From: Lysinibacillus sp. FJAT-14745
GTDB taxonomy: Bacteria; Bacillota; Bacilli; Bacillales_A; Planococcaceae
Length of the DNA: 35,369 nt
Direction of reading: 5' to 3'
Assembly: GCF_001275675.1 (NCBI RefSeq)
Contig: NZ_LITM01000006.1
Location: 315,360 to 350,728 of the forward strand
Under the pieces are notes generated by a model that saw nothing but the letters and a program-made list of their open reading frames with translations, was not told the DNA's origin and did no database searches. Within the stretch, counting starts at the first letter, position 1; every line of letters begins with the position of its first letter. Position numbers and translations under genes: made by a program. Positions 16,656 through 24,547 of the stretch are shown one piece after another.

Positions 16656-16846
16656 CAGGCGTGTTGATTAGGAAAAAATAAGTTTATTATTGAGCGATAA
16701 AAGGATTTTTTCGTTACCACTTTGCCAATATATTTCCATTTTAACTGATTGTAGCGTAGGGCTACTCGACTCCCGCAGGAAAGCGAGTAGCACGTAGCGG
16801 AAATCAGCCTCTTTGGATGTATAAAAATGGTTAATCAACACACCTG
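16656..16846. mobile_element. 191-bp MITE, copy 1
   Basis: Ends are near-perfect terminal inverted repeats: CAGGCGTGTTGATTA on the left and TAATCAACACACCTG on the right (one mismatch). A 9-bp duplication TTTTTACAC flanks it (16647-16655 and 16847-16855). Inside is a GC-rich hairpin (GGGCTACTCG against CGAGTAGCAC) and no coding frame. Copy 2 at 29157-29347 has the same length and differs at only two positions. The right-hand duplication contains the last codon and stop of yfkAB. Confidence 0.92.
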
Positions 16847-16849
16847 TTT

Positions 16850-17962
16850 TTACACCTTAGCAGAGCCACTAACAAACTTCGTATCTTTATAATACATATT
16901 TTTTACAAGAACATTAGGACCTAAGCATTTTACTGCTGGACAGTGACAGTTTAGTGATTTCGCTAAATCTGTTGCCATCCATTTATCAAAAATCGCTGGT
17001 AACTCGTCGTTCGCAATATTGCCAAGCGCAGGTGTGTCGCCAAAGTCTGTTACAATGACATCACCCGTAAAGATATTGACATTTAAGCGAGAGCGACCAT
17101 CTGGATCATTACGCATCGTCACGTTTTTTTCTTCTCTTAGTCGTTTTAAGAGCTTTTGATCTTCTTCATTCCTGCTACATGGATAGAAAGGTAGCGTACC
17201 AAATAGCATCCAAGTGTTTTCATCTCGAACATCAAGTAGATGATGAATCGCCTCACGAGTTTCTTCGAGTGATAAAGATGTAAGGGCACTTGCGAAATCT
17301 GAAGGGTACATCGGATGCACTTCGTGGCGTGCACATTTCATTTCGTTGATGATTTGGTTATGGATATGCGCTAAGTACGGTAAAGTTTTTTTGTTTAACA
17401 TTGTTTCCGCCGATACCATTACACCGTGTTCTGCAAGCATTTTTGAGTTATCAATCATACGTTGGAACAAAGCTGCACGCTGTTCATAAGTTGGTTTTCG
17501 CTCCATCATGGCAAAGCCCGTTTCGACGAATTCATCGATAGTACCCCAGTTATGTGAAATATGTAGTACATCTAAATACGGTGCAATCAGTAAATATCGT
17601 TCGGGCTCCAATGTTAGATTGGAATTGATTTGTGTTCGCACGCCTCGTTCATGCGCATATTTCAATAAAGGTAATACATAGTTCTGAACAGATTTCTTAG
17701 ACATCATCGGTTCTCCACCAGTAATCGAGATTGTTTTAAGTTGTGGAATATCATCGAGACGCTTTATGATTAGCTCAATTGGTAATGCATCTGGATCTTT
17801 AGTTTGTAATGTATAGCCGACAGCGCAGTGTGAACAGCGCATATTACAAAGAGTCGTTGTTGTGAACTCTATATTAGATAGGGTCATATGCCCATGTTGT
17901 TCAACATCTAAATACGCTTCCCATGGATCAAAGACAGGCGTAATTTTTTGTAAGGTTGTCAT
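16850..17962 (-). CDS. yfkAB: radical SAM/CxCxxxxC protein YfkAB
   Basis: 370 residues. The radical SAM cluster motif is CNMRCSHC with Cys39, Cys43 and Cys46 (C-x3-C-x2-C), followed by SITGGEPMMSKK (SAM-binding GGE motif). A second cysteine cluster CHCPAVKC near the C-terminus gives the CxCxxxxC motif that names the family and suggests an auxiliary cluster. The reaction is unknown. The ATG at 17962 lies rather far (about 15 bases) from the nearest AGGA. Its stop codon (16850-16852) lies in the right-hand target duplication of MITE copy 1, so the gene was hit at its last codons but remains intact. Confidence 0.93.
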   Translation of the reverse strand: MTTLQKITPVFDPWEAYLDVEQHGHMTLSNIEFTTTTLCNMRCSHCAVGYTLQTKDPDALPIELIIKRLDDIPQLKTISITGGEPMMSKKSVQNYVLPLLKYAHERGVRTQINSNLTLEPERYLLIAPYLDVLHISHNWGTIDEFVETGFAMMERKPTYEQRAALFQRMIDNSKMLAEHGVMVSAETMLNKKTLPYLAHIHNQIINEMKCARHEVHPMYPSDFASALTSLSLEETREAIHHLLDVRDENTWMLFGTLPFYPCSRNEEDQKLLKRLREEKNVTMRNDPDGRSRLNVNIFTGDVIVTDFGDTPALGNIANDELPAIFDKWMATDLAKSLNCHCPAVKCLGPNVLVKNMYYKDTKFVSGSAKV

Positions 17963-18227
17963 AATTGGTACATCTTCCTTTCTAGCACTCTATTGTCTCA
18001 TATTCGCTGTTATTTTCAAATATGAAATTATCGAAAGGGCTATTTTTAGGCAAGATGATCATTTTTATTGCTCAATGAAGGAAATATTTTCACACTTTTC
18101 TTCAAATGATATTTCCCAAAATTCTGTAAAGAAGAGGGATAGGGTAATTTACTGTTATTTTTCTAAAAAAACGTTATGATAGAAGGAGTAAAATGGTAAT
18201 ACAGCACCAAAGAAAGTAGGAAATGAC

Positions 18228-18932
18228 ATGATAAAGTATGAAACATTATTGTTTGACGTGGATGACACATTATTAGATTTCGACTTAGCTGAAAATGCAG
18301 CACTTGACCGTTTATTTAAACAGGAAAATATTGCAGCAACTCCAGCGATGATTGCTCGTTATAAAGAGATTAATGAATCTATGTGGCGTGCTTTTGAACG
18401 TGGTGAGGTGTCTAAAGATGTACTACATAATACTCGATTTTCGATTGCTTTAAAGGAATTCGGCTTAGAAATAGATGGAGAGTATTTTGAAGCGATTTTT
18501 CAAAAACATTTGAAAGAGGCACATCATTATGTAGACGGTGCCTATGAAGTAATTGAACAGCTTGCAGATAACTATGATTTATATGTCGTTTCAAATGGTA
18601 AAACAATTACTCAAAATAAACGACTAGAGGATGCAAATTTAGCACAATTTTTCAAAGAGATATTTATCTCGGAGCAAACAGGTTATCAAAAACCAATGCC
18701 AGCTTTTTTCGATTATGTTTTTGAACGTATCGATAATATAAATAAAGATAAAACCTTGATTATTGGTGATTCTTTAACATCAGATGTTAAAGGCGGACTA
18801 CAAGCCGGAATTGATACATGCTGGTTTAATATACGTAATATTGAAAATACAAGCGATATTCAACCACATTTTGAAATTAAAAAGCTTCATGAGTTACATG
18901 TATTATTAGATAATAAAATGACAATTCTGTAA
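18228..18932 (+). CDS. YjjG-family HAD phosphatase (noncanonical pyrimidine nucleotidase)
   Basis: 234 residues, ATG preceded by TAGGAAATG. All HAD motifs are visible: motif I LFDVDDTLLDF with the nucleophile and acid/base aspartates (about residues 9 and 11), motif II VVSNGKT, motif III Lys in YQKPMPAFFDY, motif IV IGDSLTSDVKGG. The YjjG/YfnB group dephosphorylates noncanonical or damaged pyrimidine nucleotides in the cytosol and helps house-cleaning. A nine-codon frame with a strong GAAGGAG site (ATG at 18193) lies just upstream and could act as a leader; it is out of frame. Confidence 0.93.
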   Translation: MIKYETLLFDVDDTLLDFDLAENAALDRLFKQENIAATPAMIARYKEINESMWRAFERGEVSKDVLHNTRFSIALKEFGLEIDGEYFEAIFQKHLKEAHHYVDGAYEVIEQLADNYDLYVVSNGKTITQNKRLEDANLAQFFKEIFISEQTGYQKPMPAFFDYVFERIDNINKDKTLIIGDSLTSDVKGGLQAGIDTCWFNIRNIENTSDIQPHFEIKKLHELHVLLDNKMTIL

Positions 18933-18945
18933 GCACATGTTTGAG

Positions 18946-18986
18946 CTGCATTTTCAATTGTTCGTAATTGAAAGTGTAGTTTTTTG
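18946..18986 (+). terminator. terminator of the yjjG-like gene
   Basis: CTGCATTTTCAATT (18946-18959) pairs with AATTGAAAGTGTAG (18966-18979) allowing wobble, followed by six T. Confidence 0.8.
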
Positions 18987-19082
18987 ATAGAACTAAAGTG
19001 CTTGAGTATGTGCTAATAATACTATATTTTTACATGATGAAATCCAGTATGATAGTTTTAGATGAAAAGAAGGAGGAGCAAT

Positions 19083-19997
19083 ATGAAGGGGAAATTTTCA
19101 AAGGTAGTGTTAATAGGAATGTTAGGTCTATCACTCGCTACCCCCATACAAGCATATGCCTATCAAGAGCCAACGAATTATGTACATATGAAAACGCCAA
19201 ATATGACGGTGTTCTCTGCATATGGTGCAACAATTAATGCATCAGAAAAAGGGGATATTTTTAGCATTAAAGCTAATATTGTTAATAACCGTCAGCCCTT
19301 AGAAGTGGAAATTTTCAAAAATGGTAAGGATGGGGTTTTAAAACAGGTTGCTAAAAAAGGCGTATTGGAGCCGGTTGCTTATAGAGATTTAAATGACCGA
19401 GTAATTGCCACTATTCACAATAATGCAGAATTAAAATTTGATAATTCACCGCCTAATTATTATCGTGATATAGGGGGATCAACGTATAGTTCATATATTA
19501 CTACTTTATCGAATAGGGGCATCGTTCAAGGCAAAACAGCTGATAATTTTGGTGTTAATGATTCGTTAACACGTGCTCAAGTTAGTGCATTATTAACTCG
19601 TGCATTCAGCTTCCAACAAGTACAAACAAAGCAATTCAAAGACGTTGATGCTAAAAAATCTTGGTATGGTGGTTATGTTGGTGCCTTGAATTCGTTAGGA
19701 ATCATCAATGGAAAAACGCCAACTATATTTGATCCAAATGGAAAAATCACACGCCAGCAGGCAATTTTAATGCTTGGTCGAACATTAGATGCTGTTGATT
19801 TTGTCCAAGAAGAATATGCCGTTTTACCCTACCAAGATACTTACTATCTTCAAGGGGAAACTTTGCGTCATACGGAGACATTGTATGCAATTGATGCTCT
19901 AGACTACAATGCAAATCTATCACCAAATCAATATATTACACGTGGGGAATTTGCCAAAATGCTAGCGGTGTCATTGAGCGCTGCTGGAAGATTATAA
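19083..19997 (+). CDS. secreted S-layer homology (SLH) domain protein
   Basis: 304 residues from the ATG at 19083, which follows AAGGAGGAG; the longer frame from 19062 has no site. A signal peptide occupies about residues 1-25 (VVLIGMLGLSLATPIQAYAY). A short N-terminal domain of unknown type (26-115) is followed by three SLH-like segments. The first has the typical DSLTRAQVSALLTRAF, the second GGYVGALNSLGIINGKTP and KITRQQAILMLGR, the third YITRGEFAKMLAVSL. SLH domains bind pyruvylated cell-wall polymers, so the protein should sit on the cell wall. The function of the N-terminal domain is unknown. Confidence 0.9.
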   Translation: MKGKFSKVVLIGMLGLSLATPIQAYAYQEPTNYVHMKTPNMTVFSAYGATINASEKGDIFSIKANIVNNRQPLEVEIFKNGKDGVLKQVAKKGVLEPVAYRDLNDRVIATIHNNAELKFDNSPPNYYRDIGGSTYSSYITTLSNRGIVQGKTADNFGVNDSLTRAQVSALLTRAFSFQQVQTKQFKDVDAKKSWYGGYVGALNSLGIINGKTPTIFDPNGKITRQQAILMLGRTLDAVDFVQEEYAVLPYQDTYYLQGETLRHTETLYAIDALDYNANLSPNQYITRGEFAKMLAVSLSAAGRL

Positions 19998-20009
19998 TAG
20001 TATAAAATT

Positions 20010-20034
20010 AGCCGAGCATAAATACGTCTCGGCT
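20010..20034 (+). terminator. terminator of the SLH gene
   Basis: AGCCGAG (20010-20016) pairs with CTCGGCT (20028-20034), flanked by complementary AAATT/AATTT and followed by T-rich sequence. Confidence 0.75.
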
Positions 20035-20115
20035 TTTAATTTTCTTAAAATATGTTGTTGGAGTAGCCTTTTAAATGAAAAGACAGCCGCCGGAACATTT
20101 GGGATGCTTCACATT

Positions 20116-20145
20116 TTGCTTGTAAAAATTGATAACATGTATAAA
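20116..20145 (+). promoter_or_regulatory. candidate promoter of ctc
   Basis: TTGCTT (20116-20121) and TATAAA (20140-20145) are 18 bases apart, about 60 bases before the start codon. No sigma-B type GTTTAA/GGGTAT pair is visible, although ctc of B. subtilis is a sigma-B gene. Confidence 0.35.
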
Positions 20146-20205
20146 AATCTATAGATCGGGCAAAACCTTTTATGAGACTAGTTTCCATGAAAGGGGAAAA
20201 TGACG

Positions 20206-20841
20206 ATGAGTACTGTTTTAACTGCAATTAAACGCGAAAAAGGGCGTCAATCATCATTAACTCAACTCAGACAGAACGGTGCAATTCCAGGAGTTGTTTA
20301 TGGTTATCAAATGGAGCCAACAGCGATATCGCTTGATGCGAGAATATTTGCAAAAACATTAGCGGCATTCGGAAATAAAAGTGTCTTTCAATTAGATGTT
20401 GACGGTCAACGGATCAATGCAGTATTAACAGAAGTACAACGCTGTGCGCTAAAAGGCAATGTTAAGCATGTAGACTTCAAGTCCATTAATATGTCCGAGG
20501 AACTAGAGGTCGAAATTCCCGTAACGGTTACCGGTAAAGCCATTGGAGTTGCAGATGGTGGATTCCTATTACAGCCTAATCGTGAGGTTCGGATAAAAGT
20601 AAATCCAACAGAAATACCTGAAACAATAGAGGTCGATGTCACTGATGTAGCCATCGGGACATCACTTTATGTAGGAGATATTCGTCACAAGTTTTCCTTT
20701 GAAATTTTACAGGAAGATGACTATACATTAGTGACGATCACACCACCTGCCGCTGAAAATGTGCAGGAGGACGACATAGTGGATGGGACCCCTGAAGTAA
20801 TCGAGGCTACTGGGAAAAATCCATCTGCGTCAGAAGAATAG
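20206..20841 (+). CDS. ctc: 50S ribosomal protein L25 / general stress protein Ctc
   Basis: 211 residues. Of two ATG codons, that at 20206 is preferred: AAGGGG (20191-20196) lies nine bases upstream, against three for the ATG at 20200. The N-terminal L25 domain (about 1-92) includes the family-typical GAIPGVVYGY and the C-terminal TL5/CTC domain (93-180) contains VEIPVTVTGKAIGVADGGFL. The tail is acidic. The protein binds 5S rRNA in the large subunit; the long CTC form is often a stress protein. The usual neighbours (spoVC/pth, prs) are absent, so this is probably an extra copy outside the classic locus. Confidence 0.93.
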   Translation: MSTVLTAIKREKGRQSSLTQLRQNGAIPGVVYGYQMEPTAISLDARIFAKTLAAFGNKSVFQLDVDGQRINAVLTEVQRCALKGNVKHVDFKSINMSEELEVEIPVTVTGKAIGVADGGFLLQPNREVRIKVNPTEIPETIEVDVTDVAIGTSLYVGDIRHKFSFEILQEDDYTLVTITPPAAENVQEDDIVDGTPEVIEATGKNPSASEE

Positions 20842-20891
20842 CAACAAAAAATGGAGCCATCTTACACGTGCGGTAAGTGGTTCCTTGCTGT

Positions 20892-21167
20892 TTATTCTAT
20901 AAACTGCTGTATAGATTTGCGATAACGGAAATACATCACTACGTACATACTGCAAGTTGCTAAAAATAGCCAAGGTGGGATAAAACGCATGATGGCAAAG
21001 GGGAAGTTTTCAATTGCCCCATACATGGTCCCAGCTGCAATCCTTACACTGCCTTCGCTCATTTCTTCGATTTTTTGCATCATTGCATAACCATGAAGCG
21101 GTTCGCGTAAAGCTAGTAAAATATAGTGCATTGTTTCCGATAAAGCTAGTAATTTATGCTTTTTCAC
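20892..21167 (-). pseudogene. truncated PadR regulator fused to a hydrophobic tail
   Basis: 91 residues starting GTG at 21167 after AGAGGTG. Residues 1-53 are the N-terminal half of a PadR winged helix (LSETMHYILLALREPLHGYA, then AAGTMYGAIEN). At the point where the wing should follow, the frame passes straight into an unrelated hydrophobic segment, FAIMRFIPPWLFLATCSMYV, and ends IQQFIE. The DNA-recognition part is cut after helix 3. The tail may be the end of the membrane protein (for example DUF2812) often encoded after such regulators, joined by an in-frame deletion. It is open and translatable but unlikely to work as a normal PadR. Confidence 0.65.
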
Positions 21168-21197
21168 TATGGTACACCTCTTGTTCAGTTCAACTGT

Positions 21198-21225
21198 ATA
21201 ATACAACTGTATATAAAAAAGACAA
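21198..21225 (-). promoter_or_regulatory. promoter and possible operator of the truncated padR gene
   Basis: On the minus strand TTGTCT (21225-21220) and TATTAT (21203-21198) are 16 bases apart. The palindrome-like ATACAACTGTAT (21201-21212) covers the spacer and -10, where an autoregulatory PadR would bind; CAACTGTATA also occurs twice (21191-21200 and 21204-21213). Confidence 0.45.
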
Positions 21226-21246
21226 TGCATCTTAAAATGCATTGTC
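21221..21246. repeat. perfect 10-bp hairpin upstream of the padR fragment
   Basis: GACAATGCAT (21221-21230) and ATGCATTGTC (21237-21246) with a 6-base loop. It overlaps the -35 region of the preceding entry; it may be a terminator for a transcript from either side. Confidence 0.6.
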
Positions 21247-21274
21247 CTTTAAGTTTATCCTGTAAAAGCTAATA

Positions 21275-21305
21275 ATCAGTGGGGGATAAGAAAACCCCCA
21301 CTGAT
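21275..21305 (-). terminator. terminator of the yczE-like gene, part of the intergenic repeat family
   Basis: ATCAGTGGGGG (21275-21285) pairs perfectly with CCCCCACTGAT (21295-21305). The flanks (TGTAAAAGCTAATAATC and TAAAACTTTCATCTTA) match parts of repeat units A and B, so this is a partial copy doing duty as a terminator. Confidence 0.7.
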
Positions 21306-21317
21306 AAAACTTTCATC

Positions 21318-21947
21318 TTAAATAACAGCGCTCTTCACGCCTGTCCATTTTGTAAATAATTTCTCGTTAAAAGTTAAAGCAAATTGTACAATTGGCCCAA
21401 GACCAAAGGCCATAAGAGCTGTTCCAACCCCAATAGGTCCGCCAAGTAAAAAACCAAGTATAGCTACTGATACTTCCATCGTTGTACGAGCGCGTGTAAC
21501 ACTCCAGCCAAACTTATGGACCATAAGAAGCATTAATGAATCACGAGGACCAATGCCTAAATTCGCCACCATATACATACCACAGCCCCAACCAAGTAAT
21601 ACTAAGCCACATACATAAGCTAGTAGTTGCATCCAAAAGCCATCTATATCAGGAAGTAAATAGTTGAAAATATCAATAAAAATACCTGCTAAAAACATAT
21701 CTATAAATGTGCCTGGCAGTGGAAACTTCTTCGTCACTACCATATCAATAGCTAAAATGGCTAGACCAATTAAAATTGACCAAGTACCGATCGTTAAACC
21801 GAACGTTTTAGTTAGCCCGATATGTAAAACATCCCACGAACCAACACCAAAAATTTGCCCTTTAATAGTTAACGTTATACCTAAGGATAAAACCAAAATG
21901 CCTGTAAGGAAGAACAGACATCGTGTGAAAAAAGCTTCCTTCATCAT
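21318..21947 (-). CDS. YczE/YitT-type integral membrane protein
   Basis: About 209 residues and five helices. Start is uncertain: ATG codons at 21947 and 21944 lie 5 and 8 bases after GAGGG, while an ATG at 21959 overlaps that site. Family-typical segments are GVGSWDVLHIGLTKTFGLTI, NLGIGPRDSLMLLMVHKFGW, and FLLGGPIGVGTALMAFGLGP; glycine-rich repeats of this type mark the YczE/YyaS group. In B. subtilis, YczE is needed for surfactin production in an unknown way. No lipopeptide genes are nearby. Confidence 0.88.
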   Translation of the reverse strand: MMKEAFFTRCLFFLTGILVLSLGITLTIKGQIFGVGSWDVLHIGLTKTFGLTIGTWSILIGLAILAIDMVVTKKFPLPGTFIDMFLAGIFIDIFNYLLPDIDGFWMQLLAYVCGLVLLGWGCGMYMVANLGIGPRDSLMLLMVHKFGWSVTRARTTMEVSVAILGFLLGGPIGVGTALMAFGLGPIVQFALTFNEKLFTKWTGVKSAVI

Positions 21948-22105
21948 TAAAACCCTCATTCTAAAAATTCGTCTGTCTAAAAAGTTATTATAACAATAGA
22001 TTAAGAATAATCCTTGAAGATTGACATTTCGTAATTTTTGAAAAATGATGGTTAGATTAGCTTAATAAGGACAAAATATAATGGTATAAGAAAGGATGGA
22101 ATAAC

Positions 22106-22528
22106 ATGAGCTCTGTACGAGATGAAATATTAGAAGTATTAAATCGAGAAAAAATAGGAACGATGGCAACAGTTGAGAACGGTAAACCTTATTCGAGATA
22201 TATGACGTTCCAAAATGAAGACTTTGTATTATACACAGTGACAAATAAACATTCTGAAAAAATGGAAGAGCTTCGCAAAAACCCGTATACACATATTTTA
22301 TATGGATATGAAAACAAAGGCTTTGGTGATACGTATGTTGAGATTGAAGGAAAGCTAACAGAAATTCTAGAGGAAGGAATAAAAAATAAGTTAGCTGAAT
22401 TTTTTACAAGCATTTTCGTTGGTAATCATGATGAAATGGTCACACTAAAAATCGAACCAATTCGTATGCGATTGATGAATAGAAAAGGGGAACCACCTAA
22501 AGAACTCGAATTTACAAACGACCATTAA
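22106..22528 (+). CDS. pyridoxamine 5'-phosphate oxidase-fold protein, general stress protein 26-like
   Basis: 140 residues, ATG preceded by AAAGGATGG. The split-barrel flavin-binding fold is indicated by LNREKIGTMATVENGKPYSR and the following FVLYTVTNKHSEKMEELRKN, and by a GFGDTYVEIEGKL strand. The family (YdaG-like) binds FMN or F420-like cofactors; members protect against stress by an unknown reaction. It is a single-gene unit, and the terminator stem begins inside the last codons. Confidence 0.9.
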   Translation: MSSVRDEILEVLNREKIGTMATVENGKPYSRYMTFQNEDFVLYTVTNKHSEKMEELRKNPYTHILYGYENKGFGDTYVEIEGKLTEILEEGIKNKLAEFFTSIFVGNHDEMVTLKIEPIRMRLMNRKGEPPKELEFTNDH

Positions 22529-22546
22529 GATGTGGTCGTTTTTTCG
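22517..22546 (+). terminator. terminator overlapping the end of the PNPOx gene
   Basis: AACGACCA (22517-22524) pairs with TGGTCGTT (22533-22540), followed by T residues. The left arm codes for the last residues of the protein. Confidence 0.85.
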
Positions 22547-22672
22547 ATGATAATAGAAACTATACAATGGGCTACATTATTTAACGATAATTTTTACTTA
22601 AATTAAGACGAGTGTTCATGTTTGTAGCTGCTACTGTAGCCCAAAATTCCCTCGGCTCTTTTTTTAACACTA

Positions 22673-22712
22673 GAAAACGACCTAAAAGCATAACGGCTTT
22701 CAGGTCGTTTTC
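22673..22712 (-). terminator. terminator of the FMN reductase gene
   Basis: GAAAACGACCT (22673-22683) pairs perfectly with AGGTCGTTTTC (22702-22712), directly after the stop at 22713-22715. An inner AAAGC/GCTTT pair extends it. Confidence 0.85.
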
Positions 22713-23270
22713 TTATTTGATATTGATACGTGCTTTTAGCTGCTTATTTAATATGGACGCCTGTGCTAATGCCTGTTCATCATGACAGATCTCACCAGGT
22801 TTGTTTGCTTCTCCGATAATATACGAGGAGAACGGCATCTTTAAGAAATCAAAGATATATTGGAATTGCTGAATCATTGGTAGACCTTTTATATAGGGAG
22901 CATCGCCACCAACAGCAAGTACAATAGCCTCGGTAGTTTGTAGTTTCTCCTTTAGCTGTGGAAAACGCTCATCTCGAATAGCTTGACTGAGTCGATCCAC
23001 CATGTTCTTCATAATTCCTGACATGCTGTACCAATAAATCGGTGTGGCAAAAATAACGATATCACTTGTTAAAAACGCCTGGATAATTTGATCATAATCA
23101 TCATCTACAAACTGAAAGCCATTGTCATCATGACGTAAATCGTTGATGGGTTCAATCGTTAAATATTTTAGATCTATTTTTTTATGATTGATGCCCTCTA
23201 ATACATAATCAGCTAGTTGTTCACTATTACTACCAGCTCTAGAGCTTCCAATAAATACGGTAATGTTCAT
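22713..23270 (-). CDS. NADPH-dependent FMN reductase / flavodoxin-fold oxidoreductase
   Basis: 185 residues, ATG at 23270 after AGGAGG. The flavodoxin-like fold is seen from the FMN phosphate loop FIGSSRAGSNSEQLADYV (about 5-22), the segment ATPIYWYSMSGIMKNMVDR (about 75-93) and VLAVGGDAPYIKG. Such enzymes reduce FMN, quinones or azo compounds with NAD(P)H in the cytosol. It is divergent from a lysR gene with about 120 bases between them, so that regulator probably controls it. Confidence 0.9.
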   Translation of the reverse strand: MNITVFIGSSRAGSNSEQLADYVLEGINHKKIDLKYLTIEPINDLRHDDNGFQFVDDDYDQIIQAFLTSDIVIFATPIYWYSMSGIMKNMVDRLSQAIRDERFPQLKEKLQTTEAIVLAVGGDAPYIKGLPMIQQFQYIFDFLKMPFSSYIIGEANKPGEICHDEQALAQASILNKQLKARINIK

Positions 23271-23291
23271 ATGAATCCTCCTCTGTCATTC

Positions 23292-23313
23292 AAGTTAAAA
23301 CTAGTGTAAACTT
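23292..23313. promoter_or_regulatory. candidate LysR operator in the divergent promoter region
   Basis: A 22-base palindrome with 18 of 22 symmetric positions: AAGTT at one end, AACTT at the other and ACTAGT at the centre. It lies 22 bases before the reductase start and between the divergent genes, where a LysR-type regulator normally binds. Confidence 0.5.
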
Positions 23314-23389
23314 ATTTTTATTATCGATAAAGATGAATGTTTCGATGAAATGTATCGGAAAAAACGATTTAGAGGTGAAGAAGGTGGAT

Positions 23390-24274
23390 ATGAAACAGCT
23401 ACAAACGTTTTTAACAGCTACAGAAACGTTAAGCTTTACGCAGACAGCTCAGCTACTGGATTATGCACAGTCAAGTATAACAGCACAAATTAAATCGCTT
23501 GAAGATGAGCTAGGTGTTGTTCTTTTTGAGAGGCTGGGAAAACGTATTACCCTTACGGAGGAGGGCAAGCGATTACAACAGTATGCTCAAAAAATGCTAG
23601 ATTTAAATGTGGATATGAAAAAAGCTGTATTAAATGAACAAGCACAAGTGGTGTTAAAAATAGGTGCACAGGAAAGTCAATGTGTGTACCGTCTTCCGAG
23701 TATTTTACAACAATTTCAAAAAGCCCATCCACAAGTGAAAATCATTTTTAAGCCTGTCCATACAACTGAAATCGCCAAAGATTTATTGCAGTCAGGCAAA
23801 CTTGATATAGCGTTTATTACAGATGCCTATAAGGAAACACCTATGTTACATCGTGAGCGACTTATTCAAGAGCAATTAGTATTTGTCAGTGCACCTATTG
23901 ATAGCACCGCGAAAAGAGATGTATTTTCTTTACAGCAACTATCAAATGAAACGATGCTTTTGACGGAAAGTGGTTGCTCCTATCGTAATCAATTGGAAGT
24001 ACAGCTGCAACAGGAAGGTACTCAACCAATACAAATGATTGAATTTGCAAGTATAGAAGCCATTAAGCAATGTGTGATGGCAGGCTTAGGTATTTCATTC
24101 TTACCCAAAATGGTGGTGGAGAAGGAGTTAGAAAACCATCGTTTAAAAGAACTGACTGCATCAATGAATTTAGCAGAAATCTTTACGGATATCGCTTGGC
24201 ATAAGGATAAACACATATCTCCGTATCTCGCTGATTTTATACAGATTGCCATGAAGATGTATAAGAAGTTTTAA
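23390..24274 (+). CDS. LysR-type transcriptional regulator
   Basis: About 294 residues. Start at ATG 23390 (GAAGGTGG upstream) or GTG 23384; the longer frame from 23333 is not supported. The winged-helix domain is MKQLQTFLTATETLSFTQTA followed by LDYAQSSITAQIKSLEDELG and VVLFERLGKRITLTEEGKRL (about 1-62). The effector domain follows with typical LQSGKLDIAFIT and IKQCVMAGLGISFLPKMVVE. It probably regulates itself and the divergent FMN reductase through the palindrome at 23292; the inducer is unknown. Confidence 0.93.
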   Translation: MKQLQTFLTATETLSFTQTAQLLDYAQSSITAQIKSLEDELGVVLFERLGKRITLTEEGKRLQQYAQKMLDLNVDMKKAVLNEQAQVVLKIGAQESQCVYRLPSILQQFQKAHPQVKIIFKPVHTTEIAKDLLQSGKLDIAFITDAYKETPMLHRERLIQEQLVFVSAPIDSTAKRDVFSLQQLSNETMLLTESGCSYRNQLEVQLQQEGTQPIQMIEFASIEAIKQCVMAGLGISFLPKMVVEKELENHRLKELTASMNLAEIFTDIAWHKDKHISPYLADFIQIAMKMYKKF

Positions 24275-24364
24275 GAGCATTGTTATACCCAGACTGATGA
24301 TAAAAAGATGCAGACCACTGAAATAGGGCACCGTTTTAATAACCTAAATTATTTTTTAAAGAGG

Positions 24365-24404
24365 AAACCACAATTTAGACCTATCTAAATTTGTGGTTTT
24401 TTTC
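24365..24404 (+). terminator. terminator of the lysR gene
   Basis: AAACCACAATTTAG and CTAAATTTGTGGTTT pair with a one-base bulge, followed by seven T. Confidence 0.8.
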
Positions 24405-24547
24405 ATTTCAACTTTTAATGTGGATTCAACTTTACGGTATTTTTAAATAATACAGAATATTAATTAATTTCGTCACAACAATAGTGTACGATGCATAGTA
24501 TAGAGTAAATACTGTATGACATATAGTAATAAAAATGAGGTGGGTGG

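Noticed and set aside
18193..18219. Nine-codon upstream frame with GAAGGAG before the yjjG-like gene as a leader peptide
   Set aside because: Spacing to the site is short (four bases) and no attenuator structure or codon bias is seen.
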